64,000 bases of DNA from Paracoccaceae bacterium. GTDB lineage: Bacteria; Pseudomonadota; Alphaproteobacteria; Rhizobiales; Stappiaceae. Position 1 is the stretch's first letter; each line of letters starts with the position of its first letter. Shown piece by piece: positions 17,305 through 26,902 of this stretch. The notes beneath the pieces were generated by a model. It made no database searches. It was given only the letters and a program-made list of their open reading frames with translations, and was not told the DNA's origin. The DNA lies in contig JABXHV010000084.1 of the NCBI GenBank assembly GCA_013373445.1, positions 1-64,000 on the forward strand, read 5' to 3'. Position numbers and translations under genes: made by a program.

Positions 17305-17555
17305 TTAACCCCGACTCAACGCTAGTCAGAAATGGTTAACAAAATATAATTCCTAGCAGCAAGTCTCAGGGAAAGGAATCTGTTAACAACACTCAAGATC
17401 TTGAAGCCTAAAGAAAAATCAGGATTCATATTTCTTAATGTATCGCTTTAGGAAACGGTGATAACCGACTCCGATAAGATTCCTTCTCCACAAAACCGTG
17501 TGACTTTGTAAATGGGCCCTCGCCCGTCAACGTTCCGTTCATTAAGATTAACCAA
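17305..17555. promoter_or_regulatory. ctrA-fliI divergent control region with CtrA sites and five GANTC motifs
   Basis: The 372-bp gap 17233-17604 contains no gene. It has TTAA-N7-TCAA (17305-17319), a TTAACCAT half-site on the minus strand (17332-17339), further TTAAC at 17383-17387 and TTAACCAA (17548-17555) near fliI. GANTC occurs at 17313, 17376, 17423, 17467 and 17478. Known CtrA sites are TTAA-N7-TTAA or TTAACCAT halves; GANTC is the CcrM target. Both promoters probably lie here. Confidence 0.65.
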
Positions 17556-17604
17556 ATACGTAAACGATAGGTTACCAACCATCAAACAAAACGGGATCCG
17601 CAGC

Positions 17605-18930
17605 GTGAAATCGCTTTTTGTGGAAATTGATTCGCTAATGGCGACCGAAATTTACGGTCGTGTTGCCGCTGTGCAGGGCCTTCTGGTCGAGGTTGCCGGT
17701 CCTGTGCATGAGATGAGTGTCGGTTCGCGACTGATGATTGAGAGCGGCGAAGCTAACCCTCCGGTTCTGGCTGAAGTTGTTGGATTCCGTGATGACCGCG
17801 CTCTGTGCATGCCGTTTTCCGGCCTTGAAGGCGTCCGTATGGGGTGCAAGGCCGTGATCGAATCTCGCGACAGCGTCGTGCACCCGTCAGACGCCTGGCT
17901 TGGCCGGGTCGTAAATGCTCTCGGCGAACCGATTGATGGCAAGGGACCGCTGCCAAAAGGCGGGGAGGCGCGGAAATTGCGATCATCACCGCCGCCAGCC
18001 TCTGAACGTGGCCGCGTCGGTGGGCCTCTTGATTTGGGCGTTCGTGCCCTCAACACCTTTATCACCTGCTGCAAAGGCCAGCGGATGGGGATTTTCGCCG
18101 GATCGGGTGTTGGTAAGTCGGTGTTGATGTCGATGCTCGCCAAAAATACGAGTTGTGACGTGTCGGTCATCGGATTGATTGGCGAACGTGGTCGCGAAGT
18201 TCAGGAATTCATTGAAGACGATTTGGGCGAGGAAGGTTTGGCGCGGTCTGTCGTTGTGGTTGCGACCTCTGATGAGAGTGTCTTGATGCGACGCCAGGCT
18301 GCCTATCTCGCGATGACGGTTGCAGAGCAATTCCGCGACGATGATAAAAACGTACTCTGCATGATGGACTCCATTACGCGGTTTGCGATGGCGCAGCGTG
18401 AGATCGGATTGTCGGTCGGAGAACCTCCAACCTCGAAGGGTTATACGCCGACTGTGTTCACGGAATTGCCGAGGTTGTTGGAGCGTGCTGGACCTGGACG
18501 TGTTGGCTCTGGCTCTATTACAGGTCTCTTTACGGTGCTTGTCGAAGGCGACAACCACAATGAACCCGTTGCAGATGCAGTGCGCGGCATTCTCGATGGT
18601 CATATCGTCATGGAAAGAGCGATTGCAGAGCGCGGTCGGTATCCGGCAATCAATGTCTTGAAGTCGGTATCCCGAACGATGCCTCGATGTGTTCCAGAAG
18701 AACAACTCCCGGTGCTGCGCCAGGCACGACGTTTGATGTCAACTTTCAGCGATATGGAAGAGTTGATACGTCTGGGCGCCTATCGAAAGGGGTCCGATCC
18801 GACTGTCGATGAGGCTATTGCACGACATGAACCGCTAGAAGCCTTTTTGAATCAACGAAAAGACGAGGCAACCGATATAAATGACGGATATATTCAACTT
18901 GCCAACCTTTTGGAAATGACTCCAGAGTAA
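17605..18930 (+). CDS. fliI: Flagellar export ATPase FliI
   Basis: A 441-residue F1-beta-like ATPase that energises flagellar protein export. An N-terminal barrel domain (about 10-90, [22 protein letters not shown]) precedes the catalytic domain with the P-loop [24 protein letters not shown], Walker [25 protein letters not shown], and [23 protein letters not shown] 17605 was chosen because GGGA (17593-17596) lies 8 nt upstream; ATG 17638 is possible. The longer frame to ATG 17512 would cover the regulatory region. fliJ follows immediately, as is usual. Confidence 0.94.
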   Translation: MKSLFVEIDSLMATEIYGRVAAVQGLLVEVAGPVHEMSVGSRLMIESGEANPPVLAEVVGFRDDRALCMPFSGLEGVRMGCKAVIESRDSVVHPSDAWLGRVVNALGEPIDGKGPLPKGGEARKLRSSPPPASERGRVGGPLDLGVRALNTFITCCKGQRMGIFAGSGVGKSVLMSMLAKNTSCDVSVIGLIGERGREVQEFIEDDLGEEGLARSVVVVATSDESVLMRRQAAYLAMTVAEQFRDDDKNVLCMMDSITRFAMAQREIGLSVGEPPTSKGYTPTVFTELPRLLERAGPGRVGSGSITGLFTVLVEGDNHNEPVADAVRGILDGHIVMERAIAERGRYPAINVLKSVSRTMPRCVPEEQLPVLRQARRLMSTFSDMEELIRLGAYRKGSDPTVDEAIARHEPLEAFLNQRKDEATDINDGYIQLANLLEMTPE

Positions 18931-18958
18931 GATGTCCCTTGCTAGGGGAGTATTGAGT

Positions 18959-19366
18959 ATGAAAACCCGTGATAGTTTAATTCGCTTGAAGCGATTTCAG
19001 GTTGACGACAAGCGACGTCAATTGAGCCAAATTGAAGCCATGATTTCAGAGTTCAATCGTATGGCTGATGAACTGGATGAACAGATTCGCACCGAGCAGG
19101 AGCGTGTCGGCATTACAGATGAGACACATTTCGCCTATCCAACCTTTGCAAAGGCAGCGGCGACACGCCGTGACAACCTGCGCAATTCTGCACATGAGCT
19201 CGACGATCAGCTTGAAAAAGCTCGTGACGAGCTCAATGAGGCGATTGGTGAACTTAAAAAGTTCGAGCAGCTTGAAGAGCGTGATCAACAGCGTGAACAA
19301 GAAGCACAGGACCTGGCAGAGCAGGATCAGCTGGACGAAATTGCAGGTCGTGCACGCACTCGGTAG
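18959..19366 (+). CDS. fliJ: Flagellar export chaperone FliJ
   Basis: A 135-residue, almost wholly helical coiled-coil protein beginning MKTRDSLIRLKRFQVDDKRRQ, the usual start of alphaproteobacterial FliJ. FliJ inserts into the FliI hexamer and links it to the export gate. The start at 18959 has AGGGGAG (18944-18950) 8 nt upstream, which is better than the ATG at 18932. Ala/Glu/Gln/Arg/Leu richness and heptads run throughout. It lies 28 bp after fliI. A perfect 8-bp stem-loop starts at the last base of the stop codon. Confidence 0.9.
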   Translation: MKTRDSLIRLKRFQVDDKRRQLSQIEAMISEFNRMADELDEQIRTEQERVGITDETHFAYPTFAKAAATRRDNLRNSAHELDDQLEKARDELNEAIGELKKFEQLEERDQQREQEAQDLAEQDQLDEIAGRARTR

Positions 19367-19385
19367 AGCCTGAAACTTCAGGCTC
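19366..19385 (+). terminator. Stem-loop at the end of fliJ
   Basis: GAGCCTGA (19366-19373) pairs with TCAGGCTC (19378-19385) around AACT. No T-run follows, so it may protect the transcript end or work with another factor rather than act as an intrinsic terminator. Confidence 0.45.
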
Positions 19386-19472
19386 ACCCAAACGTGGCTT
19401 GCATGCTGTAGTGTTTCCGACGCCAGCTTCAGGTCTGTGATATTTGAGTATTGTTTGGGTGATTAGCGGACT

Positions 19473-19913
19473 ATGCGGCTGGCTATTGGAATACTGCTTC
19501 CACTTACGACATTTTCGTTCGCGCTGGGCATCACGCTTCCGCTGATGGTTTTCGAAAAGTTCTTTTTGTTTGAAGAACGCCATTCACTGCTTGCCGTTCT
19601 GACCAGTCTCTGGGAAGGCGACGAGTTTGTATTGGCGGTCCTTATCGCATTGTTTTCGATAGGCTTTCCAGCTATCAAGATCATCTTGCTGCATGTTGCA
19701 TCCCTGTCTGGATCCAAGAGCAGGTCTCTTCATTTGCTGAGCATAATCAGCAAGTGGTCGATGCTCGATGTGATGCTGGTGGCACTGGTTTTGTTTGCTG
19801 CAAAGACCAGCGGTATCGCGTCTGCGACGATCTTGCCTGGCCTTTGGTTCTATGCGTTTGCCGCGCTCGGATCGACGGTCGTCACCTTCTTGTGTACCAG
19901 CCGTCGGAGCTGA
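19473..19913 (+). CDS. PqiA-like membrane protein
   Basis: A 146-residue protein with four membrane segments (about 4-24, 48-70, 90-112, 117-138). The pattern LPLMVFEKFFLFEERHSLLAVLTSLW followed by GDEFVLAVLIALFSIGFPAIKIILL is typical of one PqiA (paraquat-inducible protein A) repeat. PqiA proteins work with MCE-type lipid transport systems in enterobacteria. Here it is a single, short repeat with no PqiB/MCE partner nearby, so its role is unclear. It is convergent with the DUF2336 gene, with only 8 bp between stops. Confidence 0.8.
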   Translation: MRLAIGILLPLTTFSFALGITLPLMVFEKFFLFEERHSLLAVLTSLWEGDEFVLAVLIALFSIGFPAIKIILLHVASLSGSKSRSLHLLSIISKWSMLDVMLVALVLFAAKTSGIASATILPGLWFYAFAALGSTVVTFLCTSRRS

Positions 19914-19921
19914 CGCTCAAG

Positions 19922-21004
19922 TCACTTCAAGACGCGATTTCTTTTCGCGGCAAAATCCTGAACGCCTTGAACCTTTACTGATCCTTGTGCCCCAGCTTGA
20001 AGAGCATCAACGAAGGATTGGATCCATTTAGCAGAATGGGATTGCGGCAGTTTCAGTTTGTCGCAACGCGCTTTGGCGATCAGTGAAAACGAATCCAGGG
20101 ACAGTTCCGCATCGATCGCAATGCGGATGGCTTTGCTTACATTTCCATTGAATATTGCATTTCGCACGATGCCTTTGGCGGTTCGTGTCGCAATTCCCAA
20201 AAGTTCGATGGCTTCATCAAAGCGGTCGCTGTGCAGCAGCAATGCGATGAGGTCATCCAGCGATATTTTTTGACCCTGAGCGAAGCTCCACAATTCACGC
20301 ATGCTCATGTTTTCGAGCTGGATTGCGTATTTTTGCTGGAGTGCCCTGAGGGTCTCAAAGCGCGAGACCTCTTCTTTTTCGATAACACCGTCAAGCAGTT
20401 GTTGGAGTCTCTGTTTCGTCGCGCCGCGGACGTGAGGCATCAAGAGCTCGCAGACGGCTGGCGTCAGGTCGGTGCGGGTAGCCAAGTCTTCACGCAGTAC
20501 GACGTCCTGCACCGCATGGCGGACAAGTGCCTTCAAAGCTGCCGGTGACAAGACAATTTCGCGGTTTCCTGCGAGGAGACGCCTCACACTTGTGTTGCCA
20601 CGTTTCGTTAAGGCATTTGAAACATCGAAATGAATATCGCTTCGTCTGGCGAGCACCTGGAGGTGTTTTTCATCCAGTGTTGTCGCCAGTTCGTACAAAT
20701 CTTCCTGGCTGAAGCCCGTAAAGCATTCGAGAATAGGCAGGGCGATTCGAATTTCATCCTGCGCAATACGCATCACGAGTTGCATCGGAGAGCGAGGCTC
20801 TACTGACACTTTGCGTGATAGACGTGCTCGGTCAGGTGGCGGCGCCACCGGATAAAGAATGAGTGCAATATCCGCAAACGCTTGAATTTCCTGTTGAGTT
20901 CGCTTCTCAATCTCGCTCAGGATCGCATCCGCAAGCCCCACCAGAAGTGCGCCGCGAGATTCTTTTGATCTGTCTTTTGCGAGGTCCAGGAAATGTGGAA
21001 GCAT
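19922..21004 (-). CDS. DUF2336 domain-containing protein
   Basis: A 360-residue soluble, mainly helical protein with a repeated HEAT-like texture typical of alphaproteobacterial DUF2336 proteins: RIALPILECFTGFSQEDLYELATTLDEKHLQVLARRSDIHFDVSNALTKRGNTSVRRLLAGN. No signal peptide, membrane segment or catalytic motif is seen. Family function is not established, although several members lie near motility or stress genes. The gene ends 8 bp from the convergent PqiA-like gene. Confidence 0.85.
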   Translation of the reverse strand: MLPHFLDLAKDRSKESRGALLVGLADAILSEIEKRTQQEIQAFADIALILYPVAPPPDRARLSRKVSVEPRSPMQLVMRIAQDEIRIALPILECFTGFSQEDLYELATTLDEKHLQVLARRSDIHFDVSNALTKRGNTSVRRLLAGNREIVLSPAALKALVRHAVQDVVLREDLATRTDLTPAVCELLMPHVRGATKQRLQQLLDGVIEKEEVSRFETLRALQQKYAIQLENMSMRELWSFAQGQKISLDDLIALLLHSDRFDEAIELLGIATRTAKGIVRNAIFNGNVSKAIRIAIDAELSLDSFSLIAKARCDKLKLPQSHSAKWIQSFVDALQAGAQGSVKVQGVQDFAAKRNRVLK

Positions 21005-21195
21005 TGCGCATTTTCGCTACGAGTTATTTTGTACGTAAATAGTACCAGTCTTTAAATTAGTTAAAATAGTCTTGCGCATTGGCGAGTGGCCTTGTTGGCT
21101 TTAGCTGGGCCATGAGATGATGTAATAACGTTGTGCATTCTGTACCTTACTGGATTGGAGAATGCTGTTGATGAAAGCTAGGCGGTTGTAATTTC

Positions 21196-23616
21196 ATGAA
21201 AACGCTTCTTCGCGTAGGTCTTTTGCTTGTCCTTGCGACATGCACCTTTAGTACATTTGCGAGTGCACAAAATCCGTTGTCGGTCCTCACAGGAGGGTTA
21301 GGTGCGACAACTGAATCCCCTGCGGAGGCTCCGGCCGAACCTACTGTTGAGGATGCAACGCAGGCGCTGATCAAGGTGCTGGAGGACCCTGATCAACGAC
21401 AGGCGCTGATTGACCAGCTTGGTCAACTCAGTACACCGAAAGAGACAACCAATGGCAGCGACGCATCAACGCAGACCGCGCCAAATTCGCCAACCGCAGG
21501 GTCTGACAGTTCTCCAGCAGCCGGCGATGGAAGCACGCCAGATTCGACTTCTGCCGCAGAGAGCACGCAGGATGAGAGCGGGGAAGGCCTTGAGCCTGAG
21601 AGCTTCGCTTATTGGCTGAGTAACTACACGCGTGCTCTTGCAGATAACTTTATTGATGTGTTCAAGCGCGTTCAACAAACGTTCCAAGGGCTCATTTTTC
21701 TGGTCGATGGAACGGTTGATGTGTCCCTTTCAAAAGCGAGCGGTCCGCTTTGGGATGTGTTTGTTGTCCTGATTGCTGCCTACAGCGGATACACGGCGAT
21801 CAGAGCTTTTGAACGGCTGTTTCTGACATCACGAATTGCAGCCGCGCGAGATCATAAGTGGACCCAAAGACTTGGTTTGGGGATACTTGTTCTCCTGTAT
21901 GATTGCTTTTGCCTGGCGGTCGGCGCTGGCGCTGGCCAGTCCGCTGGGTATTTTATGGGATCGCAAACCGCGGGCGTCCATGATTTGAGCCTTTTTGAAA
22001 GCCTCGCCGTGAACGCATTTGTTATTGTGGGAGCGTTGCGGATTGGCCTCAGAGTGCTGCTCGCGCCAAATCGATCGGCCTTGCGCGTCGTTCCGCTTGA
22101 AGACGAACCTGCATATGATCTTTACCGACGTCTGGGCTTCATTGCCATCTTTGCCGGGTTTGGCCTGTTACTCGCAGTCCCGTTTGCCAACCGCACAATT
22201 TCATTTCTGCTTGGGAATGGGGTGCGGTTTTTTGTTGTAGCGGCGACCGTAGTCCTGGTGATCCGTTTGGTGGCACGAAGCCGTGAAGATGTTGAACAGG
22301 CAATCCTGCGCCACTCGGAGAATTCAAACAGCCAGTTGGTGCAAGGGCTGTTCGAACAATTTGCCTCTGTCTGGCACATCTTTTCCTACCTCTACATCCT
22401 ACTTGTATCGCTGATTTGGATTTCGCGCCCCTTCGATGCGGTTGCCATTGTCCTGAATTCCACCTTGATGACTTTGATTGCGGTTTTTGTCGGAGGCGCG
22501 CTTTCAGCGCTTTTGGGGCGCATCAGCCGACGAGGTGTCACACTTCCCCACGGGCTCAAGGCCGGCTTGCCAATGCTGGAACATCGGCTGAACATTTTCG
22601 TCCCTCGCATTCTGGGTTTTCTGCGGCTTTTGATCTCGCTCGCGACGTTGCTTGTTCTCCTGGATGTGTGGGGCATGTTCGACTTTGGGGACTGGCTGTT
22701 TTCGGAAGGCGGACTAGGGGCGCTGGAAAGCTATGGCTCAGCCTTTGTGGTGCTGTTGATTTCATTCATGATCTGGCTTTCGGTAATGTCCTGGGTTGAT
22801 TTCCGGCTCCGTGAGCGCCGCGGATATGTTGTCACAGCACGCGTCCGGACCCTGTTCCAGTTGTTCCAGAATGCCTTTACCGTCATCGTTTTGGTGATGG
22901 CCGCTTTGCTGATGCTTTCCGAAATCGGTATTAACATCGGTCCGTTGATCGCTGGTGCCGGTGTTGTCGGTTTGGCAATTTCATTTGGTGCGCAGACACT
23001 CGTCAAAGACATCATCACGGGAGCCTTCATTCAGATTGAAAATGCTTTGAATGAGGGAGATGTTGTCACCGTCGCAGGTGTGACGGGTGTTGTTGAGCGT
23101 TTGACTGTGCGTTCAGTGCGCTTGCGCGATCTGGATGGGACAACGCACGTTGTTCCCTTTTCGTCGGTCGACATGGTTTCCAACTTTATGCGCGATTATT
23201 CTTACCACGTCGCAGTTATCGGGGTTTCCTACGACACCGATATCAAGGTGGCTAAACTGGCGCTGGAAGAGGCCTTTAACCGGCTGCGAGATACCGAATA
23301 TGGTCAATACATAATCGGTGAACTGGAAGTGCATGGTGTTACCAGTTTTGGCGCAAGCGCGATCGATATCAGGGTTCGGATCAAGACAACTCCCGGTGAT
23401 CAATGGGGAACCGGGCGTGCCTACAATGAGTTCATCAAGGAAGTCTTCGATGAGCAGGAAATCGAGATTCCGTTCCCTCACATCACGTATCAACCATCCA
23501 AAACCAAAGAGCGTCCTGCGTGGACCAAAGTGGAAGATACCCCAGAGGACAAGAAGAAGGACGACCATTTCCAGACAGTGCGCGATACGGAAATGCCGGA
23601 CTCCGATGGTGACTAG
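21196..23616 (+). CDS. Mechanosensitive ion channel (MscS family), large form
   Basis: An 806-residue inner-membrane protein. A signal peptide (about 1-24) is followed by a periplasmic region with a low-complexity Ser/Thr/Gly/Pro/Gln stretch (about 75-135), then roughly ten membrane helices (about 190-620). The MscS pore and beta domain (about 575-760) has IGPLIAGAGVVGLAISFGAQ, DIITGAFIQIENALNEGD and VEVHGV-type sheets, ending in a charged tail. Such large MscS homologues open under hypo-osmotic stress. The Ser/Thr-rich linker is unusual and of unknown purpose. A 15-bp hairpin follows the gene. Confidence 0.9.
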   Translation: MKTLLRVGLLLVLATCTFSTFASAQNPLSVLTGGLGATTESPAEAPAEPTVEDATQALIKVLEDPDQRQALIDQLGQLSTPKETTNGSDASTQTAPNSPTAGSDSSPAAGDGSTPDSTSAAESTQDESGEGLEPESFAYWLSNYTRALADNFIDVFKRVQQTFQGLIFLVDGTVDVSLSKASGPLWDVFVVLIAAYSGYTAIRAFERLFLTSRIAAARDHKWTQRLGLGILVLLYDCFCLAVGAGAGQSAGYFMGSQTAGVHDLSLFESLAVNAFVIVGALRIGLRVLLAPNRSALRVVPLEDEPAYDLYRRLGFIAIFAGFGLLLAVPFANRTISFLLGNGVRFFVVAATVVLVIRLVARSREDVEQAILRHSENSNSQLVQGLFEQFASVWHIFSYLYILLVSLIWISRPFDAVAIVLNSTLMTLIAVFVGGALSALLGRISRRGVTLPHGLKAGLPMLEHRLNIFVPRILGFLRLLISLATLLVLLDVWGMFDFGDWLFSEGGLGALESYGSAFVVLLISFMIWLSVMSWVDFRLRERRGYVVTARVRTLFQLFQNAFTVIVLVMAALLMLSEIGINIGPLIAGAGVVGLAISFGAQTLVKDIITGAFIQIENALNEGDVVTVAGVTGVVERLTVRSVRLRDLDGTTHVVPFSSVDMVSNFMRDYSYHVAVIGVSYDTDIKVAKLALEEAFNRLRDTEYGQYIIGELEVHGVTSFGASAIDIRVRIKTTPGDQWGTGRAYNEFIKEVFDEQEIEIPFPHITYQPSKTKERPAWTKVEDTPEDKKKDDHFQTVRDTEMPDSDGD

Positions 23617-23639
23617 TAGGACCACGCTTTTTTCCAACC

Positions 23640-23675
23640 AACAGAACTGGCTCGGTCAAGCGAGCTGGTTTTGTT
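23640..23675 (+). terminator. Terminator after the MscS gene
   Basis: A 15-nt arm (23640-23654) pairs along its full length, with three G-U pairs, to 23661-23675 around a 6-nt loop. The 3' arm ends in TGGTTTTGTT and T-rich sequence follows. It separates the MscS gene from the glpD promoter. Confidence 0.75.
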
Positions 23676-23681
23676 GATTGA

Positions 23682-23725
23682 TTTTCGATATCTTTCGTTT
23701 TATTTTCGTTTTCGAATGATTTCGA
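23682..23725 (+). promoter_or_regulatory. Probable GlpR operator array upstream of glpD
   Basis: Five TTTCG cores start at 23683, 23693, 23704, 23710 and 23720, mostly one helical turn apart. TATTTTCGTT (23701-23710) fits the E. coli GlpR half-site WATKYTCGWW in all ten positions, two others fit in nine, and TTCG-TTTT-CGAA (23705-23716) forms a dyad. The glpD Shine-Dalgarno sequence GGGAGG follows at 23745-23750. Confidence 0.65.
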
Positions 23726-23755
23726 TAGAAAATAAATGTAGCCCGGGAGGGCAAG

Positions 23756-25279
23756 ATGAAGATGGCCGACTTCGATTTGATCGTAATTGGAGGTGGTATC
23801 AACGGGACTGGAATTGCGCGTGATGCAGCCGGTCGCGGTTCCAAGGTTTTATTGGCAGAAATGGCGGACCTTGCGGGTGCTACGTCATCTGCCTCTACGA
23901 AGCTGATACACGGCGGTCTACGTTATCTGGAGTATTACGAGTTTGGCCTCGTTCGCAAGGCCCTCAAAGAACGTGAGATTTTGTGGCAGTCGGTCCCCCA
24001 TATTGCCTATCCGCTGCGCTTTATACTGCCGCATCACAGTGGCCTTCGTCCAGCTTGGCTCCTGCGCCTGGGACTGTTCCTTTATGATTATCTTGGCGGT
24101 CGCAAGTTGTTGCCTGCAACCAAGACTGTCCGTCTCGATACGCCGCCTTTCGGACGCGGTTTGAAGGGCATTTTCAAAAAAGGATTTGAATATTCAGATT
24201 GCTGGGTGGATGACGCTCGATTGGTGGTTCTCAATGCGCGCGATGCTGCCGAGCGCGGCGCTAAGATTCTCACGCGTACTCAGTGCACGAGTGCGCGTCG
24301 GGTGGATGCCTTTTGGGAGGTGACGCTTCGCGATTTAACAACAGGCAAGGAGCGAACGGTAACGTCGAAGGCGCTGGTGAACGCTGCTGGTCCTTGGGTT
24401 GCTGAACTGCTCAATTCTGTTGTTGGCGCAAACGCCAGTTCAGGTGTCCGGCTGGTGAAGGGCAGTCACATTGTGGTCCCACGTCTATTCGAGCACGATC
24501 GCTGTTTCATTTTCCAAAATGGTGATGGCAGGATCGTGTTCGCGATACCTTATGAAACGGATTTCACACTGATTGGTACGACCGACGTTGATTTTGAGCA
24601 GGACCCGCGCGGAGTAAAAATCTCGCAGGACGAAATCGATTACCTGTGTAGCGCGGTGAGTGAATACCTGGAAACACCTGTGACACCAGACGATGTCGTT
24701 CACACTTATTCGGGCGTCAGGCCGTTGTTCGACGACGGGGAAGCCGACGCAAAGGCTGCAACGCGAGATTACGTTCTTGAGCTTGAGGGCGACGATACGA
24801 CTCCGGCGCTGCTATCGGTTTTCGGCGGGAAGATCACCACGTACCGAAAGCTTGCAGAGCATGCGTTGGAGAAACTGGACCCGTTCTTGGACTATCAGAA
24901 CGATGGTTGGACTGCAGGTGTTCCTCTGCCAGGCGGTGATTTTCCTGCGTTGGGATTTGATCAACTGGTTGCCGATCTGCACAGCAACTACCCGTTTCTT
25001 GATGAGCGCTTTGCGTCTCGACTTTGCCGAAGTTACGGCACAGATGCAGCGAAGATTTTGGGTAAGGCTCAGAGTATCGCAGACCTTGGAGAGTTTTTTG
25101 GTTTCAATCTCTATGAGTGCGAAGTGCGGTGGTTAATTGACCGCGAGTGGGCCCGAACGGTCGAGGACATTGTCTGGCGGCGATCCAAGTTGGGCCTTCG
25201 CTTATCAGAAGCCGAGTTTGCTGAGCTTGAAGCGTTTGTCGCAAACTATGTTGCAAGTAAGCTTTCGGCGGGCTCATAG
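23756..25279 (+). CDS. glpD: Aerobic glycerol-3-phosphate dehydrogenase GlpD
   Basis: A 507-residue FAD enzyme that oxidises sn-glycerol-3-phosphate to dihydroxyacetone phosphate at the inner membrane, passing electrons to quinone. The FAD-binding N-terminus is VIGGGINGTGIARDAAGRG, followed by STKLIHGGLRYLEYYEFGLV, and the C-terminal domain (about 395-500) is helical. GGGAGG sits 5 nt before the ATG. It is followed by glpK after 108 bp and probably shares its promoter. Upstream TTTCG repeats suggest GlpR control from the distant glpR. Confidence 0.95.
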   Translation: MKMADFDLIVIGGGINGTGIARDAAGRGSKVLLAEMADLAGATSSASTKLIHGGLRYLEYYEFGLVRKALKEREILWQSVPHIAYPLRFILPHHSGLRPAWLLRLGLFLYDYLGGRKLLPATKTVRLDTPPFGRGLKGIFKKGFEYSDCWVDDARLVVLNARDAAERGAKILTRTQCTSARRVDAFWEVTLRDLTTGKERTVTSKALVNAAGPWVAELLNSVVGANASSGVRLVKGSHIVVPRLFEHDRCFIFQNGDGRIVFAIPYETDFTLIGTTDVDFEQDPRGVKISQDEIDYLCSAVSEYLETPVTPDDVVHTYSGVRPLFDDGEADAKAATRDYVLELEGDDTTPALLSVFGGKITTYRKLAEHALEKLDPFLDYQNDGWTAGVPLPGGDFPALGFDQLVADLHSNYPFLDERFASRLCRSYGTDAAKILGKAQSIADLGEFFGFNLYECEVRWLIDREWARTVEDIVWRRSKLGLRLSEAEFAELEAFVANYVASKLSAGS

Positions 25280-25387
25280 AATAGTGAATTGGTGTGGTCA
25301 TGCGGCAGCTCTCAGTTCAGCTGCTACGCAATCGCTTTGATCTGACAAAAAGCTGAAGAAACAGCTGGATCGACTTGGGAGGAAATG

Positions 25388-26878
25388 ATGGCGGGATATA
25401 TTCTGGCAATTGATCAGGGTACGACCTCAAGCCGGGCGATCGTGTTCGACGATCAGTTCCAGCCAGTTGGAATTGGGCAGCAGGAATTCAAGCAGCATTT
25501 TCCAAAGTCTGGCTGGGTGGAACATGATCCCAAGGATCTTTGGGAAAGCACTTTGTCCGTGTGCCGTGAGGCGCTGGAGAAGGCTGAACTCTCTGCTTCC
25601 GACATCGCCGCCATTGGGATCACAAACCAACGCGAGACCACGCTGGTCTGGGAAAAGGGGACAGGGAAACCCGTCTACAATGCGATTGTCTGGCAGGATC
25701 GCAGAACATCCGATTTCTGCGCGAAACTGAAATCTGACGGACTCGAAGAGCGTTTTACGCGTAAGACAGGTTTGTTGCTGGATCCTTATTTTTCGGGGAC
25801 AAAGATTGCATGGATCTTGGACAATGTTGTGGGGGCCAGAGAAAAGGCTGAACGCGGTGAGCTGGCTTTTGGGACCGTCGACAGTTGGGTGATCTGGAAC
25901 CTGACGGAGGGCGAACGGCACGTTACCGATGCAACAAATGCCTCTCGAACTCTGCTATTTAATATCCGTGAGAACGCCTGGGATGAAGAGCTTTGCAGCG
26001 CATTGGGTGTGCCAAGTTCAATGTTGCCTGACGTTCTTGATTGTGCAGATGAGTTTGGTGAAACCGCTCCAGATATTCTGGGTGTTTCGATTCCCGTATT
26101 GGGAGTCGCAGGCGATCAGCATGCTGCAACCATTGGGCAGGCATGTTTTGAACCCGGCATGGTCAAGTCAACGTATGGCACAGGTTGCTTTGCGCTGATC
26201 AATACTGGAGACACCGCAGTTCAATCTGAAAACCGGCTTTTGACCACGATTGCGTATCGTCTGGATGGTAAGCCAACCTATGCGCTGGAAGGGTCGATTT
26301 TCATTGCCGGTGCAGCGGTTCAGTGGCTGCGCGATGGTTTGGGTTTGATCTCTAAAGCCTCTGAGACCCAGGCGCTTGCGGAAAAGGCGGATGCTGAGCA
26401 GCGTGTCTATATGGTCCCAGCTTTCGTGGGCCTGGGGGCTCCCCATTGGGACGCTGATGCGCGTGGTGCGATCTTCGGTCTGACGCGAGCGACCGGACCG
26501 GCGGAGTTTGCCCGTGCTGCGCTTGAAAGCGTTGGCTATCAAACGTGCGATCTGGTCGCTGCCATGCAAGCCGATTGGGGTGAGGGGGAGCAGGCTGTGT
26601 TGCGCGTCGACGGTGGAATGACCGCCTCTGATTGGACGATGCAGTTTCTCGCAGATATCTTGGGCGCTCCAGTGGATCGTCCGACTGTTTTGGAGACCAC
26701 CGCGCTTGGGGCCGCATGGCTGGCTGGCTCAAGGGCTGGCGTTTGGCCAGATCGCAAAGAGTTCTCGTCTCGCTGGCAACTGGACCGGCGTTTTGAGCCT
26801 AATATGGCTGAAAGCGTGAGGGAAGAACGGTTGGGCGGTTGGCGAGATGCTGTGCGAAGGACGCGCAGCGAGCTTTAG
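25388..26878 (+). CDS. glpK: Glycerol kinase GlpK
   Basis: A 496-residue FGGY-family kinase that phosphorylates glycerol to sn-glycerol-3-phosphate. The ATP-binding [13 protein letters not shown] lies at the N-terminus, the glycerol-binding [12 protein letters not shown] and DRRTSDFC follow, and the second domain contains [14 protein letters not shown] and [22 protein letters not shown]. The second of two adjacent ATGs was chosen: GGAGG (25378-25382) lies 5 nt upstream of it but only 2 nt from the ATG at 25385. No classical GlpF gene follows; the nearest aquaporin is the arsR-linked one at 27.3 kb. Confidence 0.95.
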   Translation: MAGYILAIDQGTTSSRAIVFDDQFQPVGIGQQEFKQHFPKSGWVEHDPKDLWESTLSVCREALEKAELSASDIAAIGITNQRETTLVWEKGTGKPVYNAIVWQDRRTSDFCAKLKSDGLEERFTRKTGLLLDPYFSGTKIAWILDNVVGAREKAERGELAFGTVDSWVIWNLTEGERHVTDATNASRTLLFNIRENAWDEELCSALGVPSSMLPDVLDCADEFGETAPDILGVSIPVLGVAGDQHAATIGQACFEPGMVKSTYGTGCFALINTGDTAVQSENRLLTTIAYRLDGKPTYALEGSIFIAGAAVQWLRDGLGLISKASETQALAEKADAEQRVYMVPAFVGLGAPHWDADARGAIFGLTRATGPAEFARAALESVGYQTCDLVAAMQADWGEGEQAVLRVDGGMTASDWTMQFLADILGAPVDRPTVLETTALGAAWLAGSRAGVWPDRKEFSSRWQLDRRFEPNMAESVREERLGGWRDAVRRTRSEL

Positions 26879-26902
26879 CTTGAAACCTCGGAATTTGTTG
26901 TA

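Noticed and set aside
17512-17604. Upstream extension of fliI to ATG 17512
   Set aside because: The added residues have no family similarity and cover the CtrA-like site region; GTG 17605 has a better ribosome binding site.
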